Shown piece by piece: positions 39,564 to 47,769 of a stretch of DNA of 64,000 nucleotides (position 1 is the stretch's first letter; every line of letters starts with the position of its first letter). The stretch covers positions 21,361 through 85,360 of the forward strand of contig JAFRPC010000003.1 of the NCBI GenBank assembly GCA_017429325.1. The letters run 5' to 3'. The notes below the pieces were generated by a model, which made no database searches, had not been told where the DNA came from, and worked only from the letters and a program-made list of their open reading frames with translations. The stretch comes from Oscillospiraceae bacterium (GTDB taxonomy: Bacteria; Bacillota; Clostridia; Oscillospirales; Oscillospiraceae). The position numbers and the translations under genes were made by a program.

Positions 39564-40255
39564 TTTTGTCCAGGGTCTGTATCGCCCTGCGCTGGATTTC
39601 CGTGTGTTTGATCGATGGGGTGGGCCTCCCAGTAGGCCTGTCGGTAGGGGTTGGCCGGGCTTGCGTCGAAGCCCAGGGGGAGGTAGGGGGCGGGGATGTA
39701 GGCGTTGTAATCCAGATCCATAAAGTAGTTGTGGAACCAGATCAGCACGTAGGTGACGCTTCTGGACCGGTCCGGGGTGCGGATGGCGTAAACGAAGCCC
39801 ATGTAGTCGTCGGCGTCTATGGCCAGGGGGTCCTCCGGGTCCGCGAAGCCGGTGACGGAGTAGATTCCCGCATAGTCCTCCCGGGGAAAGGCTGCCAGCC
39901 TGTCCAACTCCGCTTCGTAGGCCGCTTGGGGGTATTCCACGGTCAGATAGCAGAGCCACTGGGGGTCCCAGGGGTCATAATAGACCAGCTTGAAGGCCTG
40001 GACCTCCATTTCCTGCCGGATCTCCAGGGGAAAGATGAAGCTGTCCTGCTCCCGGGCCGTGCGGATAAAACGATTCTCCGCCCGGGGGCCGATGAAGCGG
40101 CTGTATTCCGCGCAGTCTTCATAGACTTCCACGCCGGTGTCCGTCGCCGCCATGAGCCCCAGCGCTGCCAGAAATGTGCAGCCGGTGAAGCTGCCGCAGA
40201 GGACCAGGACCAGGGCCGCGACGGCCCAGAGGGGCAGGCGGTTTTTTTGTTCCAT
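39560..40255 (-). CDS. Predicted lipoprotein of unknown function
   Basis: 231 residues. The N-terminus has a hydrophobic segment ending in the lipobox-like SFTGC near residue 26. The exterior region includes YYDPWDPQWLCYLTVEYPQA, DDYMGFVYAIRTPDRSRSVT and VLIWFHNYFMDLDYNAYIPA, plus a Pro-rich tail. It resembles its neighbours loosely in layout; no named family is recognised. GGGAAGGAACCC precedes the ATG. It is 16 bases downstream of the 40272-41111 gene, so they are cotranscribed. Confidence 0.75.
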   Translation of the reverse strand: MEQKNRLPLWAVAALVLVLCGSFTGCTFLAALGLMAATDTGVEVYEDCAEYSRFIGPRAENRFIRTAREQDSFIFPLEIRQEMEVQAFKLVYYDPWDPQWLCYLTVEYPQAAYEAELDRLAAFPREDYAGIYSVTGFADPEDPLAIDADDYMGFVYAIRTPDRSRSVTYVLIWFHNYFMDLDYNAYIPAPYLPLGFDASPANPYRQAYWEAHPIDQTHGNPAQGDTDPGQK

Positions 40256-40271
40256 GGGTTCCTTCCCTTTT

Positions 40272-41111
40272 TTACCGGATCCAGTTCCAGAAGCATTCCT
40301 CCTCCAGGAACCGGGTCATACTGTCAATGCCGTCGGCTTCCGTATCGGTGTAGTAGATGAAAGCGATCTCGCAGGTCTCGTCATTGGTGACGGTGATGCC
40401 GCTGGTTTTGAAAAACGGGAGGGCCAGGTCCGGGCCGGAGTCCAAGAAACGAAACTCGTCGTTCCCGAGGCGCACCGTCGGCTCCGTCGCGCCCGTGGTT
40501 CCGTCCTCATAGTACATGACGTACATGGGCTCCGTCCGATAGGACAGGGAGCGCTCCAGGGCAGCCTTCTCCGCGGCATAGGCCTCCGGCGTATAGCGGC
40601 AGAGCAGGATATCCGCGTCAGTCTCAAAAAACCAGAAGATTCGGGAGCAGCGGTGCAGGGCTATCTCCTCCGGCTGGCCGGGGTCCAGCTCGGACAGGAG
40701 CTCCGTGGTCTTCACGAACCAGGAATTCTGCCGGGTCGTGAATTCTTCCAGCGCGTCCTGCCGGTAGACCCGGTGGTATTCCAGGGGCAGGTTCAGAGAG
40801 AAAAGGCTGACGCCAACGAAGAACCAGCAGAGGGTCAGCAGGCTCCAGACGACGGCGCGAAGGGCCTTATCCAAAGCCTTCCGCCCGGAATGAAACAGAA
40901 GGAGCAAGCGGACCAGGATCAGCGCAGGCGCCAAAATCAGCAGCAGGAACGAGCCCCAGTTGAGCCGAAGGCTTCCAAAGATCAGAGAATAAAACGTAAA
41001 GCCAAGGACGGCCCCGGGCAGCAGACAGGCCGCTGCCGCCCCGATCCGGCCCAGGACGCGCCGGGCCTTGGAGGGCTGTGCAGGGTCAAGGGCGTTTTCA
41101 GTCGGGTCCAT
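40272..41111 (-). CDS. Predicted membrane protein of unknown function
   Basis: 279 residues with about four membrane segments in the first 120 (IGAAAACLLPGAVLGFTFYS, FLLLILAPALILVRLLLLFH, VVWSLLTLCWFFVGVSLFSL) and an exterior domain with WFFETDADILLCRY and VTNDETCEIAFIYY. Its C-terminal 90 residues are paralogous to the 39219-39563 product. The start at 41111 is 5 bases after AAAGGAGGCT; a longer frame upstream runs through repeats and was not used. Confidence 0.72.
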   Translation of the reverse strand: MDPTENALDPAQPSKARRVLGRIGAAAACLLPGAVLGFTFYSLIFGSLRLNWGSFLLLILAPALILVRLLLLFHSGRKALDKALRAVVWSLLTLCWFFVGVSLFSLNLPLEYHRVYRQDALEEFTTRQNSWFVKTTELLSELDPGQPEEIALHRCSRIFWFFETDADILLCRYTPEAYAAEKAALERSLSYRTEPMYVMYYEDGTTGATEPTVRLGNDEFRFLDSGPDLALPFFKTSGITVTNDETCEIAFIYYTDTEADGIDSMTRFLEEECFWNWIR

Positions 41112-41396
41112 CATAGCCTCCTTTTTCATACCGCGCAGATCGGGATCAGTAAGGATTACGCCGTAGGGGCAATCATTGATCACCCGCGTTTGCGAAGCAA
41201 ACAATTGCCTGCAGGGCAATCCTACGCTGCAGGATTTGCCTCCGGCAAATTGTCCGCCTGCGGCGGACCGGGCGCTCAATGAGCGCCGCCGTCTCCCGCT
41301 CCCGGCATTCTGAGCGCAGCGAAGAATCCGTTCCCCGCTTCACCCGTCGGACCTCTGAGTTTTATTTTTTCCCGTTCAATCGTGGTCTGTCATGAC
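41112..41396 (+). repeat. Palindromic repeat mosaic
   Basis: GTAGGGGCAATCATTGATCA near 41163, TTTGCGAAGCAAACAATTGC (41189), TTTGCCTCCGGCAAA (41235), TCCGCCTGCGGCGGACCGGG with GCGCTCAATGAGCGC (about 41251-41285) and CATTCTGAGCGCAGCGAAGA (41308). No gene is seen. Confidence 0.8.
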
Positions 41397-41933
41397 CTAC
41401 CAATTCGGAGCGACCTCTTTTTGGAGCACAGCTTCCGAAAAAGATCCGCTTGGCTCGCCGCCGTTGGGCTGATAGGCAATCAATGCCTCCTGGCCCCATT
41501 CGCTCTGGACGATAAATTGGATGGTCCTGTCGTTTCGAAAGATGCGATCCACTACGGAAGCGGAAAACAGCGGTTCAACCGCCGGGTACAGTTCATCGCA
41601 GAGAGTTTCCGTCAATACGAACTCCCGGGGATCGGCTTTCCCGGGCTCGTGATGGAAAGAAGCGTGGAAGCAAAGCATTCCATGTACGACGCTTGGTTCG
41701 TTGATCCATTCGATTCCGCCTTCCCTGTAGATCCAGCAGTTCGGCCATCCCTCGCCGGGGATATCCGCATCGGCAAAGGCGGCTTGGATTGCATCGGCGG
41801 CCGTTTCCAGCAGCTCCCTGTTCTCCGCGTAGATCGCTTCCAGTTCATCGGTCTGCACGAATTGCGTTCTTTCACAGCCGCACAGCGCCGAGAGGGAGAG
41901 CAGAATGAAAAGCAAGCAAAGGATTCGTTTCAT
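41397..41933 (-). CDS. Predicted lipoprotein of unknown function
   Basis: 178 residues. Lipoprotein signal MKRILCLLFILLSLSALCGC with the lipid-modified cysteine near residue 20, followed by a small domain (ELLETAADAIQAAFADADIP, NCWIYREGGIEWINEPSVVH). It shares signal-peptide style with the 37876-38595 lipoprotein. No named family is recognised. It may be cotranscribed with the other leftward small envelope genes, although about 285 bases of repeats separate it from the next one. Confidence 0.72.
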   Translation of the reverse strand: MKRILCLLFILLSLSALCGCERTQFVQTDELEAIYAENRELLETAADAIQAAFADADIPGEGWPNCWIYREGGIEWINEPSVVHGMLCFHASFHHEPGKADPREFVLTETLCDELYPAVEPLFSASVVDRIFRNDRTIQFIVQSEWGQEALIAYQPNGGEPSGSFSEAVLQKEVAPNW

Positions 41934-42351
41934 AAGAGGCTGCCCTTTCCCAGAAACAATCTTTGTACGTCTGTATCATAGCACAAAAAGGGTCGATTGT
42001 CAAAAAGAACGAAGGAAAAACCGACCCGAGGCGACCCCAAAAAGGGATCGCCCCGGGTGAACACGGGATTCGTTTTACCTCTTACCTCTTACTTCTTACC
42101 TTGTCCGGGCGGGGTACGGCGGGCGCTCAGTGAGCGCCCCTACGGCGGGGAACGGCGGACGGCTTCTTACCTTGTCCGGGCGGGGTACGGCGGGCGCTCA
42201 GTGAGCGCCCCTACGGCGGGGGACGGCGGACGGCTGAGAGCCTTCTTACCTTGTCCGGGCGGGGTACGGCGGGCGCTCAGTGAGCGCCCCTACGGCGGGG
42301 AACGGCGGACGGCTGAGAGCCGTCCCTACAGAGCCGTCTCTGTTTCCGCGC
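41934..42351 (+). repeat. Repeat mosaic with a 3-copy tandem array of 71-79 bp units
   Basis: No gene is seen. Near 41995 is a GGGTCGATTGTC...GGATCGCCCC stretch. The array at 42092-42330 has copies starting at 42092, 42163 and 42242, each with CTTCTTACCTTGTCCGGGCG, GGGCGCTCAGTGAGCGCCCC and ACGGCGGACGGC. It ends in a GACGGCTGAGAGCCGTCCCT element. This is expansion of a composite of two palindrome families and a linker. Confidence 0.9.
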
Positions 42352-43530
42352 CTAATCCTCCTCCGGCAGCAGGAAGGCGATTGCGGCGGACTTATCCGCT
42401 GCGGGGGTGTAGCTCTCCTGGGGGAAGAACAGCGCCCAGTTTTCCTCCGTGCGCAGACGGACGGCCCAGGCGTCGGGCCAGATCTCCGGCCACTCGACGG
42501 GATTGGAGTGGGGCTCCCAGGTGATGATCCGGTACAGACTTTCGTTGTCCGGGTCCAGCGCTGCCATGCGGATCATGACTTGCTGCTCTGCGCTGCGAAT
42601 CTCCGGGTCCATGACCTCGGAGCGGGGCAGGTTTTCCAGCAGCCACTCGTGGAGAGCCAGGACTGTGCCGCAGCTGGTATCCAGGATGCAGAGCCCGTCC
42701 TCCTCCTTGCGGGGCGCGTCGGCCAGCAGCTCGTAGAGCTTCGGTTCCTCCGTTTTCAGCAGCTTCAGGATGCTCTCAGCGTCAAACTCCGTGTAGAGCA
42801 GCAGCATCCGGTTTTCTGAGCGGCTGCGGGCGGCGCAGAGGGCGCGGGTCTCCTCGTCCAGGGGGCAAGGTTCCCGGCGCTTGTTGCTGTCTCCGCCGCT
42901 GAGATAGTAGTTGTCGCCCTTCTCTGCGGTCTCCTGTACCACATCGGGGGCAGCGGTCTCAGGGGTCTGCATCCAGCCGGAGGCAGTGTCAGTGGGAATC
43001 GCTTCGCTTTGGGGTTCTTCTGCGCCTGTGTCCAGAGGCAGAGTCTGTGTTTCTGTCGGTTGCAGCGGGGTCGCTTCGGCGGTCCTTGTTTCGAGAGCGG
43101 CGGGGTTTTTCATGGGCTCTGTTTTTTCAGGGGCCAAGGTCTCGGGAACCGCGTCCCAGGCGGGCGCGTTGGTTTCGACGGGTTTGGCCGCTGCTTTCTG
43201 GGGCTTCAGCGGGATCACGCCGACGCCCACCAGCAGAACCAGCACCGCAGCCACGGCACCCATGGCCGTACCGGCGCCGAACCAGCGGCGCTTGGGAGTC
43301 TTGGCCTTGCCGGTGGCCTGGTCGATGCGGTAGAGCACACCTTTCTTCAGGCCTTCGGGGGCGGGTTCCCGGAGGGCGGCGACCTGCTCGTCCAAGCCCT
43401 GCATGGCCTCCATCAGCCGTGCACATTCGGGACAGACTGCAAGGTGCGCCTGGAGTTCTGCGGCCTGCTCGGGGGAAAGCTCCCCGTCCAGCATGGCGCT
43501 CATCAGGTCAATGGCTTGGGTACAGTTCAT
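42352..43530 (-). CDS. Anti-sigma factor with zinc-binding N-terminus
   Basis: 392 residues. The cytoplasmic N-terminus is a ZAS/zf-HC2 domain (MNCTQAIDLMSAMLDGELSP, HLAVCPECARLM giving the H-x3-C-x2-C site). A membrane segment (GTAMGAVAAVLVLLVGVGVI near residue 90) follows. The outer part is a 100-residue Thr/Pro/Glu-rich linker and a 150-residue domain ending IAFLLPEED. It would bind and inhibit the ECF sigma factor encoded just upstream; the two overlap in ATGA. The exterior domain may sense an envelope signal (inference). Confidence 0.88.
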   Translation of the reverse strand: MNCTQAIDLMSAMLDGELSPEQAAELQAHLAVCPECARLMEAMQGLDEQVAALREPAPEGLKKGVLYRIDQATGKAKTPKRRWFGAGTAMGAVAAVLVLLVGVGVIPLKPQKAAAKPVETNAPAWDAVPETLAPEKTEPMKNPAALETRTAEATPLQPTETQTLPLDTGAEEPQSEAIPTDTASGWMQTPETAAPDVVQETAEKGDNYYLSGGDSNKRREPCPLDEETRALCAARSRSENRMLLLYTEFDAESILKLLKTEEPKLYELLADAPRKEEDGLCILDTSCGTVLALHEWLLENLPRSEVMDPEIRSAEQQVMIRMAALDPDNESLYRIITWEPHSNPVEWPEIWPDAWAVRLRTEENWALFFPQESYTPAADKSAAIAFLLPEED

Positions 43531-44141
43531 AGCATATCCCTCCCTTCTGCTGGTTTAGACGAAATTGATTCCAAATTGTTCCCAATTTGCAATAAAATTT
43601 TTTTCAAGGCGATGCGGGCACGGTTCAGCCGGGATTTGACCGTGCCCTCCCGGACTTTCAGGACTGCGGCAATGTCAGCGTAGCTCATGTCGTTGATAGC
43701 CCGCATGGTCAGGATCTCCCGGTACTCCACCGGAAGCTGGTTCATTGCCTGTGCCACCTGCGCCTTGTCCTCGGCGGCCAAAAGCAGGGCTTCGGGGTCG
43801 TTGTCGGTGTCTGGAACGTCCATCTGCCCCTCCTCGTCTTCCTCGGCTGCCGAGGTGAGCGAGACGGTGGGCCTTCGCTTCTTGACCCGAAGCCAGTCGA
43901 TGCAGATGTTGGAAGTCAGCCGGAAGATCCAGGTGGAGAAGGAACAGTCGAATTGAAACGAGGGGAGACTTTTCCAGGCCCGGAAAAAAGAGTCCTGGGC
44001 CAGGTCGAAGGCGTCGTCCTTGTTTCCGCACATCCGCAGGGCCAGGTTGTAGACCTTGTCCTGGTATTCCTCCACCAACTCCCCAAAGGCGTTGTTTTCT
44101 CCGGCCAGTACGCGCCGGATGATCGCTTGTTCGTCTATCAT
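43527..44141 (-). CDS. ECF-type RNA polymerase sigma factor
   Basis: 204 residues. Region 2 has FGELVEEYQDKVYNLALRMC, DDAFDLAQDSFFRAWKSLPS and FSTWIFRLTSNICIDWLR. An acidic linker follows, and region 4 has LPVEYREILTMRAINDMSYA and VLKVREGTVKSRLNRARIAL. It directs RNA polymerase to envelope-stress type promoters under control of the adjacent anti-sigma factor. Its start overlaps the stop of dusB (ATGA), so dusB, sigma and anti-sigma form one coupled transcript. Confidence 0.93.
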   Translation of the reverse strand: MIDEQAIIRRVLAGENNAFGELVEEYQDKVYNLALRMCGNKDDAFDLAQDSFFRAWKSLPSFQFDCSFSTWIFRLTSNICIDWLRVKKRRPTVSLTSAAEEDEEGQMDVPDTDNDPEALLLAAEDKAQVAQAMNQLPVEYREILTMRAINDMSYADIAAVLKVREGTVKSRLNRARIALKKILLQIGNNLESISSKPAEGRDML

Positions 44142-45097
44142 TGCAAATCCCTCTGTATTCCGCGAATGATCCGGTACACGTCTTCCATGACCGAGATCCT
44201 GGTTATTTGCTGCTTATAGTAGTTGCTGAATCGGACGCCCCGCAGATACCAGGCCAATTGCTTCCGGGCCTCCAGGCAGGCGATGTGCTCGCCCTTGTCC
44301 TCCAGAGCCAGCTCCATCTGCTCCAGGGCCAGCTCCATCCGCTTCGCCAGGGGCGGTCGCTCCGGGATGGGCTGTCCGGCCAGGGCGGCCTGGATCTGGG
44401 CAAAGAGCCAGGGGTCCCCAAAGGCGGCCCGGCCTACCATCAGGCAGTCGGCCCCGGTCCGGCTGCGGCAGCGCAGCGCGGCCTCCGGGGAGGCGATGTC
44501 GCCGTTGGCGATGACAGGGATGGAGACGCTCCGCTTTACCGCGGCGATGATGTCCCAGTCGGCCACGCCGGAATAGAGCATGGTCTTTGTCCGTCCGTGG
44601 ACCGTAATGGCAGCGGCTCCGTTGTCCTCCGCGGCCTTCGCCAGCTCCACCGCGTTGACGTGGCTCTTGTCCCAGCCCTTGCGGGTCTTGACGGTGACAG
44701 GCACGTCCACGGCCTCCGCCACGGCCCGGATGATGCGGCCTGCCAGGGACAGGTCCTTCAGCAGGGCGGAGCCCTCGCCGTTGTTGACGATCTTCGGCAT
44801 GGGACAGCCCATGTTGATGTCCACGAAATCCGCGCCGGAGAGCTCCAGGGCGAGCTGTGCCCCCCGGGCCATGAACTCGGGCTCACTGCCAAAGATTTGG
44901 ACCCCGCAGAGGACGCCCCGGTTGCGCCGCAGCAGGGAGGCCGTCTTCTTGTCGCCGTAGCACAGGGCCTTGGCCGAGACCATCTCTGTCACCGTGGCGC
45001 AGGCGCCGGTCCGGGCGCAGACCTCCCGAAAGGCGAAGTCTGTCACCCCTGCCATAGGCGCCAGCATGACGCCCTGGGGCAGTATAAGCTCCTTCAC
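44138..45097 (-). CDS. dusB: tRNA dihydrouridine synthase
   Basis: 319 residues, DusB type. FMN-dependent TIM barrel that reduces uridine to dihydrouridine in tRNA. Motifs are GVMLAPMAGVTDFAFRE, FVDINMGCPMPKIVNNGEGS (catalytic Cys in GCP), TVKTRKGWD, ITVHGRTKTMLYSGVADWD and VIANGDIASPEAA. The start is the GTG at 45097 with GGGGAGG 9 bases upstream, in preference to a GTG eight codons earlier that lacks an RBS. It heads the dusB/ECF/anti-sigma unit, driven by the promoter at 45185-45213. Confidence 0.93.
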   Translation of the reverse strand: MKELILPQGVMLAPMAGVTDFAFREVCARTGACATVTEMVSAKALCYGDKKTASLLRRNRGVLCGVQIFGSEPEFMARGAQLALELSGADFVDINMGCPMPKIVNNGEGSALLKDLSLAGRIIRAVAEAVDVPVTVKTRKGWDKSHVNAVELAKAAEDNGAAAITVHGRTKTMLYSGVADWDIIAAVKRSVSIPVIANGDIASPEAALRCRSRTGADCLMVGRAAFGDPWLFAQIQAALAGQPIPERPPLAKRMELALEQMELALEDKGEHIACLEARKQLAWYLRGVRFSNYYKQQITRISVMEDVYRIIRGIQRDLQ

Positions 45098-45184
45098 TTT
45101 GGTCCACCTCCCCAAACGCACCGTCCACGCCGCAGAGGCCTACGCCGGATGCCCCGCAAACTGTGCTTCCAATCAGTTCTTTCT

Positions 45185-45213
45185 ATTATACAACACAGGG
45201 AGAGAAAATGCAA
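45185..45213 (-). promoter_or_regulatory. Promoter of dusB/ECF/anti-sigma unit
   Basis: Minus strand TTGCAT (45208-45213), 17 bases, TATAAT (45185-45190), giving a leader of about 80 bases before the dusB GTG. Confidence 0.82.
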
Positions 45214-45255
45214 AGGAAATCGGAATTTTTTGGGAATTGCGAAACGTCCCCAATG

Positions 45256-45621
45256 TTACGAAAAGAACCCGGTCTGTTTCACCTCCACGAGGCCCTTCTC
45301 AATGGCAAAGGGGCCCACGCCGGAGGAGATGTTGCCGCAGTTGCCCTTGTAGCTGACCAGGGGCTTGTCCACGGAGACCTGGGCGAAGGTGTAGTCCACG
45401 TCGGCGTCGGGCCGGGCGGACTTCTGGATGATGGCAACCTTGGAGGTCACGGACTGGGAGCCGCCCAGACCGTCGATCTGCTTGCGGTCGGGGCTGCCCA
45501 TGAGCCGGAGCAGGATGGGTTCCCAGGCGGCCTTGTCGGCAGGCAGGTCCGACTGGAGGATGCAGACGCCCTTGCTGGTGCCGCCGCGGAGGATGGTGAC
45601 GGGGAGCTTTTGTACATTCAT
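45256..45621 (-). pseudogene. prpF: Truncated PrpF-family isomerase (5' third only)
   Basis: 121 codons from an ATG with AAGGAAG upstream. The sequence matches the start of PrpF-like 2-methylaconitate isomerase/hydratase-related proteins: TILRGGTSKGVCILQSDLPA, LRLMGSPDRKQIDGLGGSQS, DVDYTFAQVSVDKPLVSYKG and NCGNISSGVGPFAIEKGLVE. The family is normally about 370-390 residues. Here it stops after VKQTGFFS and nothing PrpF-like follows in any frame before dusB. The remaining two thirds, including the second half of the two-lobed fold, are gone, so this is a deletion remnant. It keeps an intact RBS and could still be expressed. Confidence 0.85.
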
Positions 45622-45661
45622 AGCATTACTTCCTTTCTGATGGGCCGTGATACGGTTATTC

Positions 45662-45690
45662 TTGCATTTCAAAAGCAAAGGTGTTATGAT
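45662..45690 (+). promoter_or_regulatory. Promoter of the ketopantoate-reductase-like gene
   Basis: TTGCAT (45662-45667), 17 bases, TATGAT (45685-45690), 51 bases before the TTG start. Confidence 0.7.
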
Positions 45691-45740
45691 AATGCGGAAA
45701 TCCTGTGCATTCTCATGCGCAAAGAACCGAGGTAACGAAA

Positions 45741-46754
45741 TTGAAATACGCAATTTACGGCGCCGGGTCCCTGGGGACGGTCTTAGGCGCTTATCTGACG
45801 AAAAACGGGACTGACATCGAGCTGGTCAACCACAACCGGGCCCATGTGGAGGCCCTGCGAGAACACGGCGCTCATATCACCGGCACTGTGGACTTCACGG
45901 TCCCCGTGACCGCCTGCCTGCCCGAGGAGATGAGGGGACCCTACGATGTGGTCTTCCTGATGACGAAGCAGCTCCGCAACCCCGAGGTCGTGGCCTTCCT
46001 CCGCCCCCTGCTGGGACCGGAGGGCGTGCTTGTCACCCTCCAGAACGGCATTCCGGAGCCGGGCATTGCCGCCCTGGTGGGCCAGGAGCGCACCGTCGGC
46101 TGCGTGGTGGAGTGGGGCGCGAGCCTGGTCTCCCCCGGCACGGTGGAGCTCACCAGTGCGCCGGACAGCCTCAGCTTCCACATGGGCGGCATGGAGGGGG
46201 TGCCCGCGGCAGCCCTGGAGCGGGTGAAGACCCTGTTGGAGCAGATGTGCCCCGTCGTTTTGGAGGACAACCTGCTGGGGGCCCGGTGGTCCAAGCTGCT
46301 GATCAACGCCGCCTTTTCCGGCATCGGCACCGCCCTGGGCGGGACCTTCGGGGAGGTCAGCGAGAAGGCCCTGCCCCGCAGGCTGGCGGTCCGCTGCATG
46401 AAGGAGTGCATCGACGTGGGCCGGGCCGCCGGGGCGGTCTTCGCGCCGGTCCAGGGCAAGGACATCACGAAGCTCTTCTACTACAGGGGGCCGGTGAAGC
46501 GGAAGCTTGCCGAGCTGATGGTGCCCGTCGCCATGAAAAAGCACCGGGCCATCGTGCCCTCCATGCTCCAGGACCTGCGGAACGGGAAGCCCTGCGAGAT
46601 CGAGGCCATCAACGGCGTGGTCTGTGCCGAGGGCCGGGCGCACGAGGTCCCGACGCCCGTCAACGACCGCATCGTGCAGGTGGTCCGGGAGATCCAGGCC
46701 GGGAAGCGGCAGGCCTGCCCGGAGAACATCGAATTGTTCCGGGAACTGGTATAA
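45741..46754 (+). CDS. Ketopantoate reductase (PanE/ApbA) family protein
   Basis: 337 residues. N-terminal NADP-binding motif KYAIYGAGSLGTVLGAYL, DVVFLMTKQLRNPEVV, LVTLQNGIPEP, and the C-terminal substrate domain with ARWSKLLINAAFSGIGTALGG-type block (catalytic Lys region) and EIEAINGVVCAEGRAHEVPT. The classical enzyme reduces 2-dehydropantoate to pantoate for coenzyme A synthesis; many paralogues act on other 2-keto acids, so the substrate is left open. The start is TTG at 45741 after GAGGTAACGAAA; no ATG precedes the Rossmann motif suitably. Divergent from the prpF remnant. Confidence 0.87.
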   Translation: MKYAIYGAGSLGTVLGAYLTKNGTDIELVNHNRAHVEALREHGAHITGTVDFTVPVTACLPEEMRGPYDVVFLMTKQLRNPEVVAFLRPLLGPEGVLVTLQNGIPEPGIAALVGQERTVGCVVEWGASLVSPGTVELTSAPDSLSFHMGGMEGVPAAALERVKTLLEQMCPVVLEDNLLGARWSKLLINAAFSGIGTALGGTFGEVSEKALPRRLAVRCMKECIDVGRAAGAVFAPVQGKDITKLFYYRGPVKRKLAELMVPVAMKKHRAIVPSMLQDLRNGKPCEIEAINGVVCAEGRAHEVPTPVNDRIVQVVREIQAGKRQACPENIELFRELV

Positions 46755-46776
46755 AAAGATAACGCAAAATAATACA

Positions 46777-46813
46777 AACGACCTGCAGCACCGGATCGGC
46801 GCTGCAGGTCGTT
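46777..46813. terminator. Terminator between convergent genes
   Basis: A 13-bp perfect stem (AACGACCTGCAGC with its complement) at 46777-46813 is followed by GTTATCGTT. It lies between the ends of the PanE-like gene and the SGNH gene. Confidence 0.75.
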
Positions 46814-46820
46814 GTTATCG

Positions 46821-47747
46821 TTACGGGTGTTCGGCTTCCGCGCCGACGGGCTCGGTGCTGTCGGGCTCCCAGGGGTGCTTCGCGTCCACCACGGCGTGTT
46901 CCAGCAGATAGTCGTGCCAGAGCTGGTAGTACTTGGCGTACAGGTGGACCCCGTCGCCGGTGTACTCGGCGGGCAGGTGGTCCGTGCCGTCGTTGAGGGC
47001 GTCGTTGACCTCCAGGTAGAAGGTGTCCACGCCGTTGGCAAGAACCTCAATCGTGGCGTTCTTCTCCTTGATGTTGGCGGTGGAGAAGACCGGATAGTTC
47101 GTCTCATGCTGCTGGGTCACGTAGAGGATGCTTTGCAGATAGATGATGGCATCGGGCTGATAGCTGCGGATCTCCTCCACCACGGACTTGTACTTCTCGG
47201 AGAAGGAGGCGGTGCTGTAGCCGCATTCGTTGATGCCCAGCATCAGATAGATCTTGCCGAACTGCATCCCCTGGAGCAGGTTCCGCAGCCCCTTGAAGCC
47301 GTAGGCCTCCTCCTCGGAGTCCATGAGCTTGTAGATGTTCATAGAGGTGCCGGAGTAGTGCTTGCAGGCGCCGGGGGTGCTGTAGAGCCAGAGCCCGTCG
47401 GTGCGGGAGTCGCCGATGAAGAGGGCGTCATAGAAATAGCCGTCGTCCACCGTCATCATCCGGGGCGGCGCCTCGGTGGTGGGAGGCTCCGTGACCTCTG
47501 TGGTGACGAGTGCGTCAGTGGGAAGGGTCTCCGTGGCGAAGGCCTCGGTGGAGGCAGCCTGTTCCGTGGTCCCGGAGGGGAGCCCGGAGGCGGCTTCTGT
47601 GGAGCTCTCCACGGGGTCCGGCGTCTTCTCCTTCAGGGCCTTGACGCCCATGCCGACGAAGAACAGAATGCCGACGGCCAGCAGCGCCAGCAGCAGCGGC
47701 GCACCCGCAGCGGCGGCGGAAAAGCGCCGGGAAGAGGATTGTTTCAT
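46821..47747 (-). CDS. Membrane-anchored SGNH/GDSL hydrolase
   Basis: 308 residues. One N-terminal membrane segment (APLLLALLAVGILFFVGMGV), a 60-residue Thr/Glu/Pro-rich spacer, then an SGNH domain: block I FIGDSRTDGLWLY (catalytic Ser), the LMLGINECG block with Asn, and DGVHLYAKYYQLWHDYLLE with Asp and His. Such proteins de-acetylate or transfer acyl groups to cell-wall glycans. It lies 22 bases downstream of an MBOAT acyltransferase, a standard pairing in which the membrane protein moves acyl groups outward and the SGNH enzyme transfers them. The acceptor polymer is unknown. Confidence 0.9.
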   Translation of the reverse strand: MKQSSSRRFSAAAAGAPLLLALLAVGILFFVGMGVKALKEKTPDPVESSTEAASGLPSGTTEQAASTEAFATETLPTDALVTTEVTEPPTTEAPPRMMTVDDGYFYDALFIGDSRTDGLWLYSTPGACKHYSGTSMNIYKLMDSEEEAYGFKGLRNLLQGMQFGKIYLMLGINECGYSTASFSEKYKSVVEEIRSYQPDAIIYLQSILYVTQQHETNYPVFSTANIKEKNATIEVLANGVDTFYLEVNDALNDGTDHLPAEYTGDGVHLYAKYYQLWHDYLLEHAVVDAKHPWEPDSTEPVGAEAEHP

Positions 47748-47769
47748 GGATCGGTTCCTCCTATGGGCC

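Noticed and set aside
39564-39959. Long N-terminal extension of the 39219-39563 product
   Set aside because: These codons are the shifted-frame shadow of the 39560-40255 gene; only the part after the GTG resembles the paralogue.
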